Made by a program: the position numbers and the translations under genes. Positions 40,406-48,963 of a stretch of DNA of 64,000 nucleotides are shown here, one piece after another (positions within the stretch are counted from its first letter, which is position 1; every line of letters begins with the position of its first letter). A model generated the notes under the pieces. That model was given only the letters and a program-made list of their open reading frames with translations, made no database searches and was not told the origin of the DNA. Source of the stretch: JBJXFE01 sp046153875 (GTDB taxonomy: Bacteria > Planctomycetota > Phycisphaerae > Phycisphaerales > UBA1924); contig JBJXFE010000013.1 in assembly GCA_046153875.1 (NCBI GenBank), positions 1-64,000 on the forward strand. Direction: 5' to 3'.

Positions 40406-41608
40406 CTACAGATTCCCGCGCTTCTCCTGCTCCATCTCCAGGGCCTCGAAGAGCGCCTTGAAGTTCCCCTTGCCGAACGACTGGCTTCCGCGTCGGCAGA
40501 TGATCTCGAAGAACAGCGTCGGCCGGTCCTGCAGCGGCTTGGTGAAGAGTTGCAGCAGGTACCCCTCGTCGTCGGCGTCCACGAGGATGCCCAGGTCGCG
40601 GACGCGCTGGTGGTCTTCCTTCACGCCGGCCTTGCCGTGCGTCGCGAGCGTGGACTCGATGCGCTTCCAGACGCTCTCGTAGTACGCCTCGGGGATGGCG
40701 AGGAAGTCCACCCCGCGCCGGCGCAGCTCGGCGATGCTCGCCAGTTCGTCGTCGGTGCGCAGCGCCAGGTGCTGTACGCCGGGCACGTTCGCGTGCCAGT
40801 CGAGGTACTCCTGCACCTGCGACTTCTTCTTGCCGTGGGCCGGTTCGTTGATGGGGATCTTGATCAGGTTGTTGCCCGACGCCATCACCTTGGACATCAG
40901 CGCGGAGAAGTCGGTCGAGATGTCCTTGTCGTCGAAGTGCTTGAACATGCTGAACTCGAGCACGTTCTCGTACCAGGCGACCCAGTGGTTCATTCTGCCG
41001 AGCCCGACGTTGCCGACGAGGTGGTCGACAAACTTGAGCCCGCATGGGTGCTGCGCGTTGTGGGTGTTGACGGCCTGCGGCCCGACCGGTTTGAACCCGG
41101 GCTGGAACACGCCGCCTTTCTTGACGGTGGTCAGCTCGTAGCTGCCGCGGCGCGAGACGAAGGTGTGGACGACCCGCCCGAAGGTCTTGACCCCGGCGCG
41201 GGTGATCGAGCCCGAGCCGTCGGAGATCGTCCGCGGCTCGTGCGCGACCTCGGCGCCGTTCTTGACGGCCCGCTCGAAAGCCTTCTCGGCGTCGAAGACC
41301 GTGAACGCGATGTCCTTGACCCCGTCGCCGAACTGCCGGACTTCATCGCACGCCGGATGCTCGGGGACCAGACCCGTGGTCAGGACGAACCGGATGTTGC
41401 CCTGCGTGAGGTAGAAACTTGCCTCGTCGCGCGAGCCCGTCGTCAGGTCGCTCACCTGGCTGACGTTGAAGCCGAACAGGTACGCATAGAACTGTGCCGC
41501 TTGGCGTGCGTTGCCGACGTAGAACCGGACGTGGTCCACGTCGATGAGTTGGAGCGGGTCGGTCTGGAGGCCCGAAGGGGCGTTCGGCAGGGTGGCGGCA
41601 GTTGTCAT
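40406..41608 (-). CDS. hppD: 4-hydroxyphenylpyruvate dioxygenase
   Basis: The 400-residue Fe(II) dioxygenase converts 4-hydroxyphenylpyruvate to homogentisate in tyrosine breakdown. Two vicinal-oxygen-chelate domains are visible: the first from IDVDHVRFYVGNARQAAQFY, the catalytic second from KFVDHLVGNVGLGRMNHWVAWYENVLEF. Iron ligands are expected at the His of the second-domain VDH, the His of VPGVQHLALRTDD and the Glu of PTLFFEIICRRG, all present. FGKGNFKALFEALE is the usual C-terminal helix closing the active site. ATG 41608 has GGAGGG upstream. Length is slightly above the family's ~360-380. Confidence 0.95.
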   Translation of the reverse strand: MTTAATLPNAPSGLQTDPLQLIDVDHVRFYVGNARQAAQFYAYLFGFNVSQVSDLTTGSRDEASFYLTQGNIRFVLTTGLVPEHPACDEVRQFGDGVKDIAFTVFDAEKAFERAVKNGAEVAHEPRTISDGSGSITRAGVKTFGRVVHTFVSRRGSYELTTVKKGGVFQPGFKPVGPQAVNTHNAQHPCGLKFVDHLVGNVGLGRMNHWVAWYENVLEFSMFKHFDDKDISTDFSALMSKVMASGNNLIKIPINEPAHGKKKSQVQEYLDWHANVPGVQHLALRTDDELASIAELRRRGVDFLAIPEAYYESVWKRIESTLATHGKAGVKEDHQRVRDLGILVDADDEGYLLQLFTKPLQDRPTLFFEIICRRGSQSFGKGNFKALFEALEMEQEKRGNL

Positions 41609-41729
41609 GGCAGCCCTCCGTGTTGGCGAGAACGATTCAATCATAGGGTACAGCGACGGCAGGGTTCCGTTCGCACCCTCGGGGGTTTCTCGCCCGCTGC
41701 ACCACGGATCGCCGATCTGCGAGAGAGTC

Positions 41730-41735
41730 TATAAT
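41730..41735 (+). promoter_or_regulatory. TATAAT -10 element upstream of the pseudokinase gene
   Basis: A perfect TATAAT about 98 bases before the pseudokinase ATG, in the 225-base divergent spacer between hppD and this gene. No clear -35 hexamer is found 16-18 bases upstream (GGATCG region). Confidence 0.45.
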
Positions 41736-41833
41736 GGCGACCTGACCCGCGTCGTTCGGCTCTCGCCGGGTCATTCTTGGATCGCCGACGCGGGTTCGCG
41801 GAGTTCGACCGCGTCGGAACGGGGACCGCACGA

Positions 41834-42649
41834 ATGGACGATCGAGTCCCTCGGCTGAGGATCGGACCGTACCTGTTTGTTCGATCGATCGAGCCCGGTC
41901 GGTCGGCGGATCGCTGGCTGGCCGTTCACGAGCGGGATGACACGACGTTCGTGGTGCATCGCTTCCGCGTGCCGCGTGACCGTGTGGAGCAGCGCCGGTT
42001 CGTCGGAGCGGTCGAGGCCCTCTCCGAACTGAATCACCCGCACGTCCTGCCCATCGTTCAATCCTCGCTGGGGTCGGCCTGGGCCGGCAATGCCTGGGTG
42101 GTGACGCCGTACACGGGAAACGCCGACGGCCTGGTCACGCTCGAGCGCCTTGCTCGGGACAAGGGCGGGCGCGTTCCTCCCAATGAGGTCGAGCGTGCCG
42201 CCGTTCAGTTGCTCGAGGCCGTTGAGCACTGCCACGCCCTGGGCCACGCCCACGGCTCGATCCAGGCCGACGAGGTCTTGGTGGACCCGCGTGGCAGCCT
42301 GAGCATCGAGCTGTACGGGCTGGGTCGGCTGATCTCCGGCGGCACGCCCTCCGCGGCCGGACGCGAAGTGCGCGTCGATGAGGTCCGTTCGATTATCTCA
42401 CTGGCGTACCGATTGCTGACGGGCCTTACGGCTGACGAACCGAGGATCCCCGCTGCCCGCCTCGTCCCGAAGCTTGCCCGCGGGTTCGAGGAGTGGCTCG
42501 AGCGCGGTCTGGACCCCGTGCATGGCTACTCCACGGCGGCGGAAGCCTTGGCGGCGCTCGGCGGTGTCGAGCTCGCCGGCGATGCGCCGGGCATCAGCCC
42601 CGTCCGCGTGGTCATCGGTCGCGTGCGGCAAGCCCTCGGTTCCATCTAA
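41834..42649 (+). CDS. Serine/threonine protein-kinase-like protein, probable pseudokinase
   Basis: A 271-residue protein with a kinase fold but no catalytic residues. The N-lobe has RSADRWLAVHERDDTTFVVHRF, where the ATP-binding Lys of the VAIK motif is replaced (VVHR). The C-lobe has HAHGSIQADEVLVDPRGSLSIELYGLGRL: the HRD aspartate is lost (HGS), and the DFG motif reads LYGLG. NHPHVLPIVQSS and a late GFEEWLERGLDPVHGYSTAAEAL match subdomains IV and XI. ATG 41834 has GGGGA upstream. It may bind ligands or act as a scaffold. No membrane segment. Confidence 0.8.
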   Translation: MDDRVPRLRIGPYLFVRSIEPGRSADRWLAVHERDDTTFVVHRFRVPRDRVEQRRFVGAVEALSELNHPHVLPIVQSSLGSAWAGNAWVVTPYTGNADGLVTLERLARDKGGRVPPNEVERAAVQLLEAVEHCHALGHAHGSIQADEVLVDPRGSLSIELYGLGRLISGGTPSAAGREVRVDEVRSIISLAYRLLTGLTADEPRIPAARLVPKLARGFEEWLERGLDPVHGYSTAAEALAALGGVELAGDAPGISPVRVVIGRVRQALGSI

Positions 42650-42670
42650 AGACCGCCACCTCGGCGACCG

Positions 42671-44776
42671 TTATCTCGGCGGCCCGCCGGCATCCACGCG
42701 CGGCATACCCAGCCGCCGCCGCAGCTGCGCGAACCGCTCGGCCTCGTCCGGGGCCATGCGGTCCAGATACCGGGACTCGATCGCGTCCGCGATCGCCTTG
42801 GCGTGGGGGCGTCCCAGCGCCTGGGTCAATCCGTCGAGCCACGCCGCCGGCGGCGCATCGATCTCCGCGGCTTCGTCCACACGTCCGAGGATGAGTAGCG
42901 CGACGACGCGGAGAGGGCGGGCGGCGACCAGGGCCGTGCCTAGGTCGTAGGAGATCGCGTCGAGCGCGAGCAGCGTGCCCTCCGCGTCGCCCAGTTCCAG
43001 CCGCGTCCGTCCGAGCAGCGTCAGGCCAGCGGCGAGGGATTCGGGCGTGGCGTCGCCGGGCGGGAACGCGTCGGCGAGTCGTGCCAGCATCGCCTCGCGC
43101 AGGCGCGGGTCGCGCGTGACCGCCGCGGCTTCGGTCAGTTCGGCCGTCGAAAGGATAGAGGCCAGGCGGAGGGCCGCGGCCCGCCGGGAGTCGGGAGTGC
43201 CCCCGGGCAGTCGCGTCAGCGTCTCGAGGCCCGCCGCGGTCGGACGGTGAGCCGCGACGGAACGCGAGACCGTCTCGAACAGATCGGCGTCGGCCGACCC
43301 GATCAGCCGGTCGAGATACGCCGGGTCGTCGGCCAGGGCCTCCGCGGCCGCGGTGCGCACCGGGCCCGGGGCGGCGCTGAGCAACGAGGCCACGCGCTCG
43401 CGATCCGCGTCATTCCCGATGAGCACGAGCAGGCGACACTCGCCGGGGGTCAGTTCCGCCGACGGGATCGCCCGCAGCACGGAGGCCGCCGATTCGCGGT
43501 CGGCCGGCTCATGCAGCAGGCGCGATCGGGCGAGCGCCGTGAGGGCCTGCACCGCCGCCACACGCGATTCCGCGCCGTTCCGCAACCACCGCAGGCCCGG
43601 CTCGCGGACGGTTTCCGAGGGCCAACGTGCCGCGGCGAGCAGCAGGGGGCCAGCCGCCTCGTCGGATTCCTCCGCGTGCAACGCCCGGCCCACGGCCTCG
43701 ACCGCGCCGGGCGGATCGAGTTGGCGCAGGAGCAGGGCCGCGCGCGCTCGCACCGCCGGCGACGGGTCCGACAGCAGGCGGACCACAGCGGACTGCAGCG
43801 CCGGTTCGGCCGCCCGCCCGGACGAGATTTCACGCGAGAGGATGTCGAACCCGAGCGCCCGCAACTCGTCACGGGGGTCTTCAAGCAGCGCGCCCAGCAA
43901 CCTGGACTGGTCGGCCGGATTGGGCGGCGTCGCGCCCGCCAGGTAGAGCCGACGCGAGGCGTCCACCAGCCGGTTCAGGGCGTCACGCCGGTCGGCCGTG
44001 AGTCGATCGGCCCGCGCCGCCAGCCCCGCGGCGACGTGTTGGCGCCACGCGGGCTCATCCAGCTCCCGAACCGAGTTGAACCACCGCGACCACCGATCGT
44101 GCCGGTCGCCAAACTCGTCGTGCCCGGTGAGCCGGGCCAGGGCGCGGAATGCGGCCGATCGTTCCGCGGCGGGTCGGTCGAGCCCCGCCCTGGCGAGCAG
44201 GATCGCGGCGGCGTCCCGGGTGCGGAACGAGCCGAGCGCCTCGACCACGGCGGGCGAAATGTCCGGGCCTGCCTGATCCAGGCACTCGTGGAGAGCCGCG
44301 AGCAGGTCAGGTGCCGGCTCGGTCGTGCGGGCGACGGCTCGGATGAGCGCTGCACGGGTTGGGGCGCGATCGGGATCGGATCCACGCAGCTCCACCCGGA
44401 CGGCCCCGATCGTGGTCGGGTCGGTCGATGTGACCAGCTTCGTGGCGGCGGCATCGCGGGTCGAAGCGGGGAGCTGGGCATCCGCGACCTGACGCAGCAA
44501 CTCCGGCGCGTCGTCGGTCGTCACCGCCGGCTGATCGAGCGATGGTGAGCGGGGCAGCGCGCCGGCCTCAACCGCCGCTAGTCGCACGGTCGGCTCGGCG
44601 GGCATCCGTGGTGCGTCGCCAGCCGTTTGTGGCATGGTCGGCCCCGCCCCCGCGCCGTGCAGCGCGGGGCGCCGAGCGCACGCGCCCGGGCCCAGGAGGA
44701 CGATCAGAGCGGCCCACGCCGCGGCGGGCGGCGGGTGGGTCCGACCGGCCTTCGGGTTGTCGCCTTTCCCGGGCAC
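42671..44776 (-). CDS. HEAT-repeat lipoprotein
   Basis: A 701-residue lipoprotein (lipobox near WAALIVLLGPGAC) composed mainly of HEAT-like helical repeats (for example SPAVVEALGSFRTRDAAAILLARAG, ESDEAAGPLLLAAARWP, DPSPAVRARAALLLRQLDPPG). The first ~80 residues after the signal are a low-complexity Ala/Pro/Thr region. Such proteins bind other proteins on the outer face. The start is GTG 44776 with TACACC five bases upstream. It diverges from the TPR gene at 44946. Confidence 0.78.
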   Translation of the reverse strand: MPGKGDNPKAGRTHPPPAAAWAALIVLLGPGACARRPALHGAGAGPTMPQTAGDAPRMPAEPTVRLAAVEAGALPRSPSLDQPAVTTDDAPELLRQVADAQLPASTRDAAATKLVTSTDPTTIGAVRVELRGSDPDRAPTRAALIRAVARTTEPAPDLLAALHECLDQAGPDISPAVVEALGSFRTRDAAAILLARAGLDRPAAERSAAFRALARLTGHDEFGDRHDRWSRWFNSVRELDEPAWRQHVAAGLAARADRLTADRRDALNRLVDASRRLYLAGATPPNPADQSRLLGALLEDPRDELRALGFDILSREISSGRAAEPALQSAVVRLLSDPSPAVRARAALLLRQLDPPGAVEAVGRALHAEESDEAAGPLLLAAARWPSETVREPGLRWLRNGAESRVAAVQALTALARSRLLHEPADRESAASVLRAIPSAELTPGECRLLVLIGNDADRERVASLLSAAPGPVRTAAAEALADDPAYLDRLIGSADADLFETVSRSVAAHRPTAAGLETLTRLPGGTPDSRRAAALRLASILSTAELTEAAAVTRDPRLREAMLARLADAFPPGDATPESLAAGLTLLGRTRLELGDAEGTLLALDAISYDLGTALVAARPLRVVALLILGRVDEAAEIDAPPAAWLDGLTQALGRPHAKAIADAIESRYLDRMAPDEAERFAQLRRRLGMPRVDAGGPPR

Positions 44777-44781
44777 GCCGC

Positions 44782-44787
44782 GGTGTA
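44782..44787 (-). promoter_or_regulatory. Putative -10 hexamer (TACACC) for the HEAT-repeat gene
   Basis: TACACC on the minus strand, five bases before the GTG at 44776; no Shine-Dalgarno sequence. Confidence 0.35.
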
Positions 44788-44896
44788 CTCCTGTTCAGGG
44801 CGATGGTCCGCGGTCGCGCGGGGTGTCCAGAGTCCGCCGCGATCGGTACGATGATCCTAACCGGTCGGGTTCGTGGATGCCGCGCCCCGGCGCGGT

Positions 44897-44902
44897 TAGA
44901 CT
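44897..44902 (+). promoter_or_regulatory. Putative -10 hexamer (TAGACT) for the TPR gene
   Basis: TAGACT 43 bases before the ATG at 44946. It is the same hexamer found before two other genes. An in-frame CTG lies seven bases after it, so a longer leaderless product is conceivable. Confidence 0.35.
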
Positions 44903-44945
44903 GACTCGGCTGCGGTTGTTTCGTCGGCTGGTCTGCGAGCGGATC

Positions 44946-46322
44946 ATGAGCGAGTGGTTCGAGGCCGAGCAGCACGTTGAGAAGGCCCACGAGCTGTACG
45001 AGGCCGGGCGCTGGGCCGAGGCCGAGTCGCACCTGCGCGAGGCTCTGTCGCTCAACCCCGACCACGCCGAGTGGCAGTTCAACCTCGGGCTGACGCTGGA
45101 GGCCTCGGGCCGACACGCCGACGCGGCCGATGCGTTCCGCCGGTCGTTCGAGCTGACGCCCGGCGAGGGGACCGCGGCTCTCGCGGTCGGCGTCAATGCG
45201 CTGCGCGCGGGGCAGACCGAGCGGGCGATCGAGTGGTTCGAGCGCGCGGAGAGGGCCGATCCGTCCCGGATTGACTCCTTTGTTCACCGGATCGACGCGT
45301 ACGCCCGGCTCGGGCGCCACGATCAGGCCGAAGTCATGTTCTACATGGCGCAGCAGCTCGACGCCGGCCACGCCGAGGCGTTCGTGACGCTGGCCGACTC
45401 GCTGCTGGACCGCGGGCTGCACGACCGGGCGGTGTGGTGCCTGCGCGAAGCGGCGCGGCTCGCGCCGGACATGGCGGGCGTCCACGGGCGGCTCGCCGAG
45501 GCGTACGCGGCGGCGGGACGGCACGAGCGGGCCCGCCAGCTCTACCTGCGCGAGCTGCGCAACGATCCCGGCGATATCGACACGCTCCTCGACCTGGCCG
45601 ACCTGCTGATGGAGATGAACCGTTTCGGCGAGGCCGCGGAGAAGCTCCGGCGGGTGCTCGAGCTTGAACCCGATCACGCCGGGGCGCACTTCGGCCTGGG
45701 CGGAGCGGCGGAGCGCCAGCGGCTCTGGGGCGAGGCCGCCGAGCACTTCGACGTGGTGCTGCGGCTCGACGGGGAGTTCCCGGGCGTGCGCCGGCGGCTG
45801 GCCGCGCTCAAGCTGCAGGACGGTTCGGCGGGTGCGCGAGCGGAGGCGGCGTCGCTCCTCCGCCGCGACCTGGAGCTCTGGGCGCGCGAGCCGGAGTCGT
45901 TCGACGCCGATGTGCTGAGCGACCTGGGATCGCTGCTCCTGGACGCGGGCCTGGTCGCCGAGGCGGCGGAGGTCCTGCGTCGCGTCGTCGCGGAGCGCCC
46001 CGAGAGCGCGACGGCCCACCACCTGCTCAGTGTCGCGCTCTTCCGGAGCGGACGGGCGGTCGACGGCGCCGCCGCCGCGCGCCGGGCGCTCAAGCACGAC
46101 CGCCGGTCGATCCCCGCGATGCACAACCTGGCCCTGGCGGCGATCGAGCAGCGCCGCTGGCGGCGCGCCCGGTATTGGACCGCCCGCGCGCGGCGCATCG
46201 ATCCGGACGACCCCGCGCTGCGACGCCTCGCGCTGGCGATCCGGTTCAACACGTTCGCCCGGGCGGCCCGCTGGGCGCTGTCCATGGTGGTACGCCGCCG
46301 ATTGCACTGGGTCGCGAGGTAG
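44946..46322 (+). CDS. Tetratricopeptide-repeat protein
   Basis: A 458-residue protein made almost wholly of TPR repeats: AHELYEAGRWAEAESHLREAL, NLGLTLEASGRHADAADAFRRS, AYARLGRHDQAEVMFYMAQQ, SLLDRGLHDRAVWCLREAA and so on, about ten units with the W/L-G-Y-A-F-A-P pattern. No signal peptide or membrane segment, so cytoplasmic. The last ~40 residues (FARAARWALSMVVRRRLHW) are basic and may form an amphipathic helix. TPR arrays usually bind protein partners; the partner is unknown. The ATG is preceded by GAGCGGA. Confidence 0.85.
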   Translation: MSEWFEAEQHVEKAHELYEAGRWAEAESHLREALSLNPDHAEWQFNLGLTLEASGRHADAADAFRRSFELTPGEGTAALAVGVNALRAGQTERAIEWFERAERADPSRIDSFVHRIDAYARLGRHDQAEVMFYMAQQLDAGHAEAFVTLADSLLDRGLHDRAVWCLREAARLAPDMAGVHGRLAEAYAAAGRHERARQLYLRELRNDPGDIDTLLDLADLLMEMNRFGEAAEKLRRVLELEPDHAGAHFGLGGAAERQRLWGEAAEHFDVVLRLDGEFPGVRRRLAALKLQDGSAGARAEAASLLRRDLELWAREPESFDADVLSDLGSLLLDAGLVAEAAEVLRRVVAERPESATAHHLLSVALFRSGRAVDGAAAARRALKHDRRSIPAMHNLALAAIEQRRWRRARYWTARARRIDPDDPALRRLALAIRFNTFARAARWALSMVVRRRLHWVAR

Positions 46323-46362
46323 GCCTGCACCGCCCGAGCCCGGGGCGACGACACGGCCCACC

Positions 46363-48963
46363 TCAGGGTCGCGGCGCCAGAGCGGCGCCCTCGGCCAGTT
46401 GATCAAGCCATCCCGTGATTAGGCGCTGATCGATGGGCGCGGGCTTGCGCTCCCGCAGCGACGCGAGCGCCACCGATGCCCGTGCGTCGCGAGTCCGGGC
46501 CAACGCACCGCCCGCCGCGGTCCAGACGTTCCGTTCGCGGTCCCACAGCAGCGTTTCGAGCGCGCTGTAGGCGGCCTCGGGGTCGTGATGAGCGAGCCGG
46601 GCGATCGCGCCCACCGCCGTCGCGCGGGTGTCGTTGAGCACGCCCGGCGCGGAGAGCCGAACCACCGACGGCAAGCCCTCGGGCCGATCCAGGTCGGCCA
46701 GGGCGTCGATCGCGGCCCGGCGCACACGGTCGTGCTGCGAGTCCGTCCCGGCCGCCGCGACCAGCAGCGGCAGGTGATCGATGGACTTGATCCTGCCCAG
46801 ACCGCGCACGGCGGCGGCGCGGACGAGTTCGCCCTTGTCCTCCGCCTCGCGGGCCAGGAACGGTCGGGCTTTGAGGAGAACGGTGGGGAAGGGCTCCGAC
46901 CTCGACGCGGCCTCGGCAACCGCGTTGATCGCCGCTTCGCGGACGCGCGGATCGCGGACGTGCGCTGCGGCCAGATCGTCCACCCACGTCGCGCCCGGTC
47001 TGCGGCTCAGCGCCTCGATCGCGGCGCGCCGCAGCGACGAGTGCTGGCGGTCATCGTCGAACACCGCCCAGAGCGCGAGGGAGGCTTCGGCGGAGCGGTC
47101 GTTCGCGAGGGCGCGAGCGCCCTGCACCCGGGCGGCCAGCGTCGGACCGTGGAGCAACTGCTCGGTCAGCCACCGTGCCGGCTGCGACAGCGAGATCTCC
47201 GCGAGCACGGCGATCTCGGGATCGACCGCGACGAACGACGGCTCGGACGGCAGCACGAACACGCCAGAGACGTCGCGCGTGTCCATGTCGAGGAACACGC
47301 GCTCCATCGTGCTCCCGCAGCGAGCCCAGATCGGCAGCCGAAACGCGAAGGCGGGGTTGTCGCCGTCGATGACCTGCGTCTGCCGCACGGCAACGGTGAG
47401 TTGCCGCGTCGCGGCCTCCCACGAGGACGTGGCGTCCAGTCGCGGGATGCCCGGGCGCTCGCACCACTGCGTGAAGTACCGTTCGAGGTTCTCGCCCGTC
47501 GCGTCCTCGAACGTGCGGCGCACGTCGCCCGTTTCGACCGCGTTGAACTTGAATCGGTCCACGTAAGCACCCAACGCACGAAAGAACGCCTCATCGCCGA
47601 CGCGCACCCGCAACATGTGCAGCACGGCCGCGCCCTTCGGGTACGGGTCCGCGTCGCGCCCGAAGACGTCGTCCGGGTGGCTGTAGACCTTGCTGACCAT
47701 GCCGGGCACGTGCGGGGCCGTGCCACGGTCGCGCTTCACCACATCGTCGACGTTCGAGAGCATCCGTGCCTGATATCCCTCGAAGCCGCCGCGGCTCTCC
47801 TCCCACAGGGCCTCGGCGTACGTGGCGAACCCCTCGTTGAGCCAGATATGCTCCCACGACCGGCACGTCAGCAGGTCGCTGAACCACTGATGGGCGAGTT
47901 CATGCGAGATCAGCCCGTCGAGATCGGAATCGGCCGCCCCTTCGGGCGAGAGCACCGCGGTGTCGAAGAGCGTCGTGGCGGAAGTGTTCTCCATCCCCGC
48001 CGCGGCGAAGTTCCAGACCAGGACCTGGGCATAGCGATCCCACGGGTACGGTTCATCGAAGAGACGCTCGAACAGCGCCACCATGCGCAGCGTGCGGGCG
48101 TAGGTTCGTTCCACGTCGCGCCCGCGCCCGGGCGGCACGTACACCGGCATCGGTAGCTTCCGCGACCCCACGTCCACCACATCGAACTTGCCGACGACGA
48201 GGCTGACCAGGTAGTTGACGTGCGGCGTGTCCTGGAGCCAGTGGAAGCGACGCCGCGGGCTTGCCGACGGGGCGGCGATCACCGCGCCGCCGCGGGTCGT
48301 GAGGAGCTCCGACTCGGGGCCTTCACTGACGAGCCGCCCGTTGGAGCTGACGATGTACCCCTCCGGCACGGTGGCGACCAGCTCGGTCGTGAGGCGCGCG
48401 TTGGGGAAGTCGTGGCACGGAAACCAGTAGCTGCTGTCGATCGACTCTCCCTGGGTATGGACCTGCGCCGCCCGCCCCGGCCACGCGGGGGACTCGGGCG
48501 TCCAGATGAGCCCGAGCGGAGGATCGTTCACGGTGTACGTCGTGACGAGATCGCGCGGGACGCCGACCTCCAGCGGCGGGGTGAACGAAACGGTGAGCCG
48601 CTCGCCGTCGTGGTCGAACGCCGTCGTGACGGCGGGCTCGCCCGACACGCGGACCGACGCGATGTCCATCAGCTTGGCGTCGAGCGTCAACCGCTCGAGC
48701 GTGTACGCGATCGGTGCGAACGTGAGCGTCTGCACAGCGTCCAGCCGCGCCACGTTCATGTCGGCGATGCTCACGTCCAGCCGCATGTGGTGGTACCGGA
48801 CCCGCACGTCCGGCGGGAAGTTTCGCAGATCGCGCAGTGTGACGGGGTCCACGTCGGGCCGCGCCGGTGGGGGCGGGGCGTCCTGGGCCGGGGCCGAGGG
48901 CGCGAGCAGGAGCCCGCACGCCGTGATCGCTCGGACCAATGTCGGCCTGGTCCGGGTCAACAT
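46363..48963 (-). CDS. Secreted M1 family metalloaminopeptidase with C-terminal HEAT repeats
   Basis: An 866-residue secreted enzyme (signal peptide ending LLAPSAPAQ). M1 features: YWFPCHDFPNARLTTE, the exopeptidase motif GMEN (323-326), the zinc motif HELAH (354-358) with the third ligand E377 in WLNEGFATYAE, and YPKGAAVLHMLR, supplying the transition-state tyrosine. From about residue 600 the protein continues with HEAT-like repeats (ARALANDRSAEASLALWAVF, AAINAVAEAASRSEP, AAAVRGLGRIKSIDHLPLLV), longer than in the neighbour. ATG 48963 overlaps the upstream stop by seven bases. It probably trims N-terminal residues from peptides outside the membrane. Confidence 0.92.
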   Translation of the reverse strand: MLTRTRPTLVRAITACGLLLAPSAPAQDAPPPPARPDVDPVTLRDLRNFPPDVRVRYHHMRLDVSIADMNVARLDAVQTLTFAPIAYTLERLTLDAKLMDIASVRVSGEPAVTTAFDHDGERLTVSFTPPLEVGVPRDLVTTYTVNDPPLGLIWTPESPAWPGRAAQVHTQGESIDSSYWFPCHDFPNARLTTELVATVPEGYIVSSNGRLVSEGPESELLTTRGGAVIAAPSASPRRRFHWLQDTPHVNYLVSLVVGKFDVVDVGSRKLPMPVYVPPGRGRDVERTYARTLRMVALFERLFDEPYPWDRYAQVLVWNFAAAGMENTSATTLFDTAVLSPEGAADSDLDGLISHELAHQWFSDLLTCRSWEHIWLNEGFATYAEALWEESRGGFEGYQARMLSNVDDVVKRDRGTAPHVPGMVSKVYSHPDDVFGRDADPYPKGAAVLHMLRVRVGDEAFFRALGAYVDRFKFNAVETGDVRRTFEDATGENLERYFTQWCERPGIPRLDATSSWEAATRQLTVAVRQTQVIDGDNPAFAFRLPIWARCGSTMERVFLDMDTRDVSGVFVLPSEPSFVAVDPEIAVLAEISLSQPARWLTEQLLHGPTLAARVQGARALANDRSAEASLALWAVFDDDRQHSSLRRAAIEALSRRPGATWVDDLAAAHVRDPRVREAAINAVAEAASRSEPFPTVLLKARPFLAREAEDKGELVRAAAVRGLGRIKSIDHLPLLVAAAGTDSQHDRVRRAAIDALADLDRPEGLPSVVRLSAPGVLNDTRATAVGAIARLAHHDPEAAYSALETLLWDRERNVWTAAGGALARTRDARASVALASLRERKPAPIDQRLITGWLDQLAEGAALAPRP

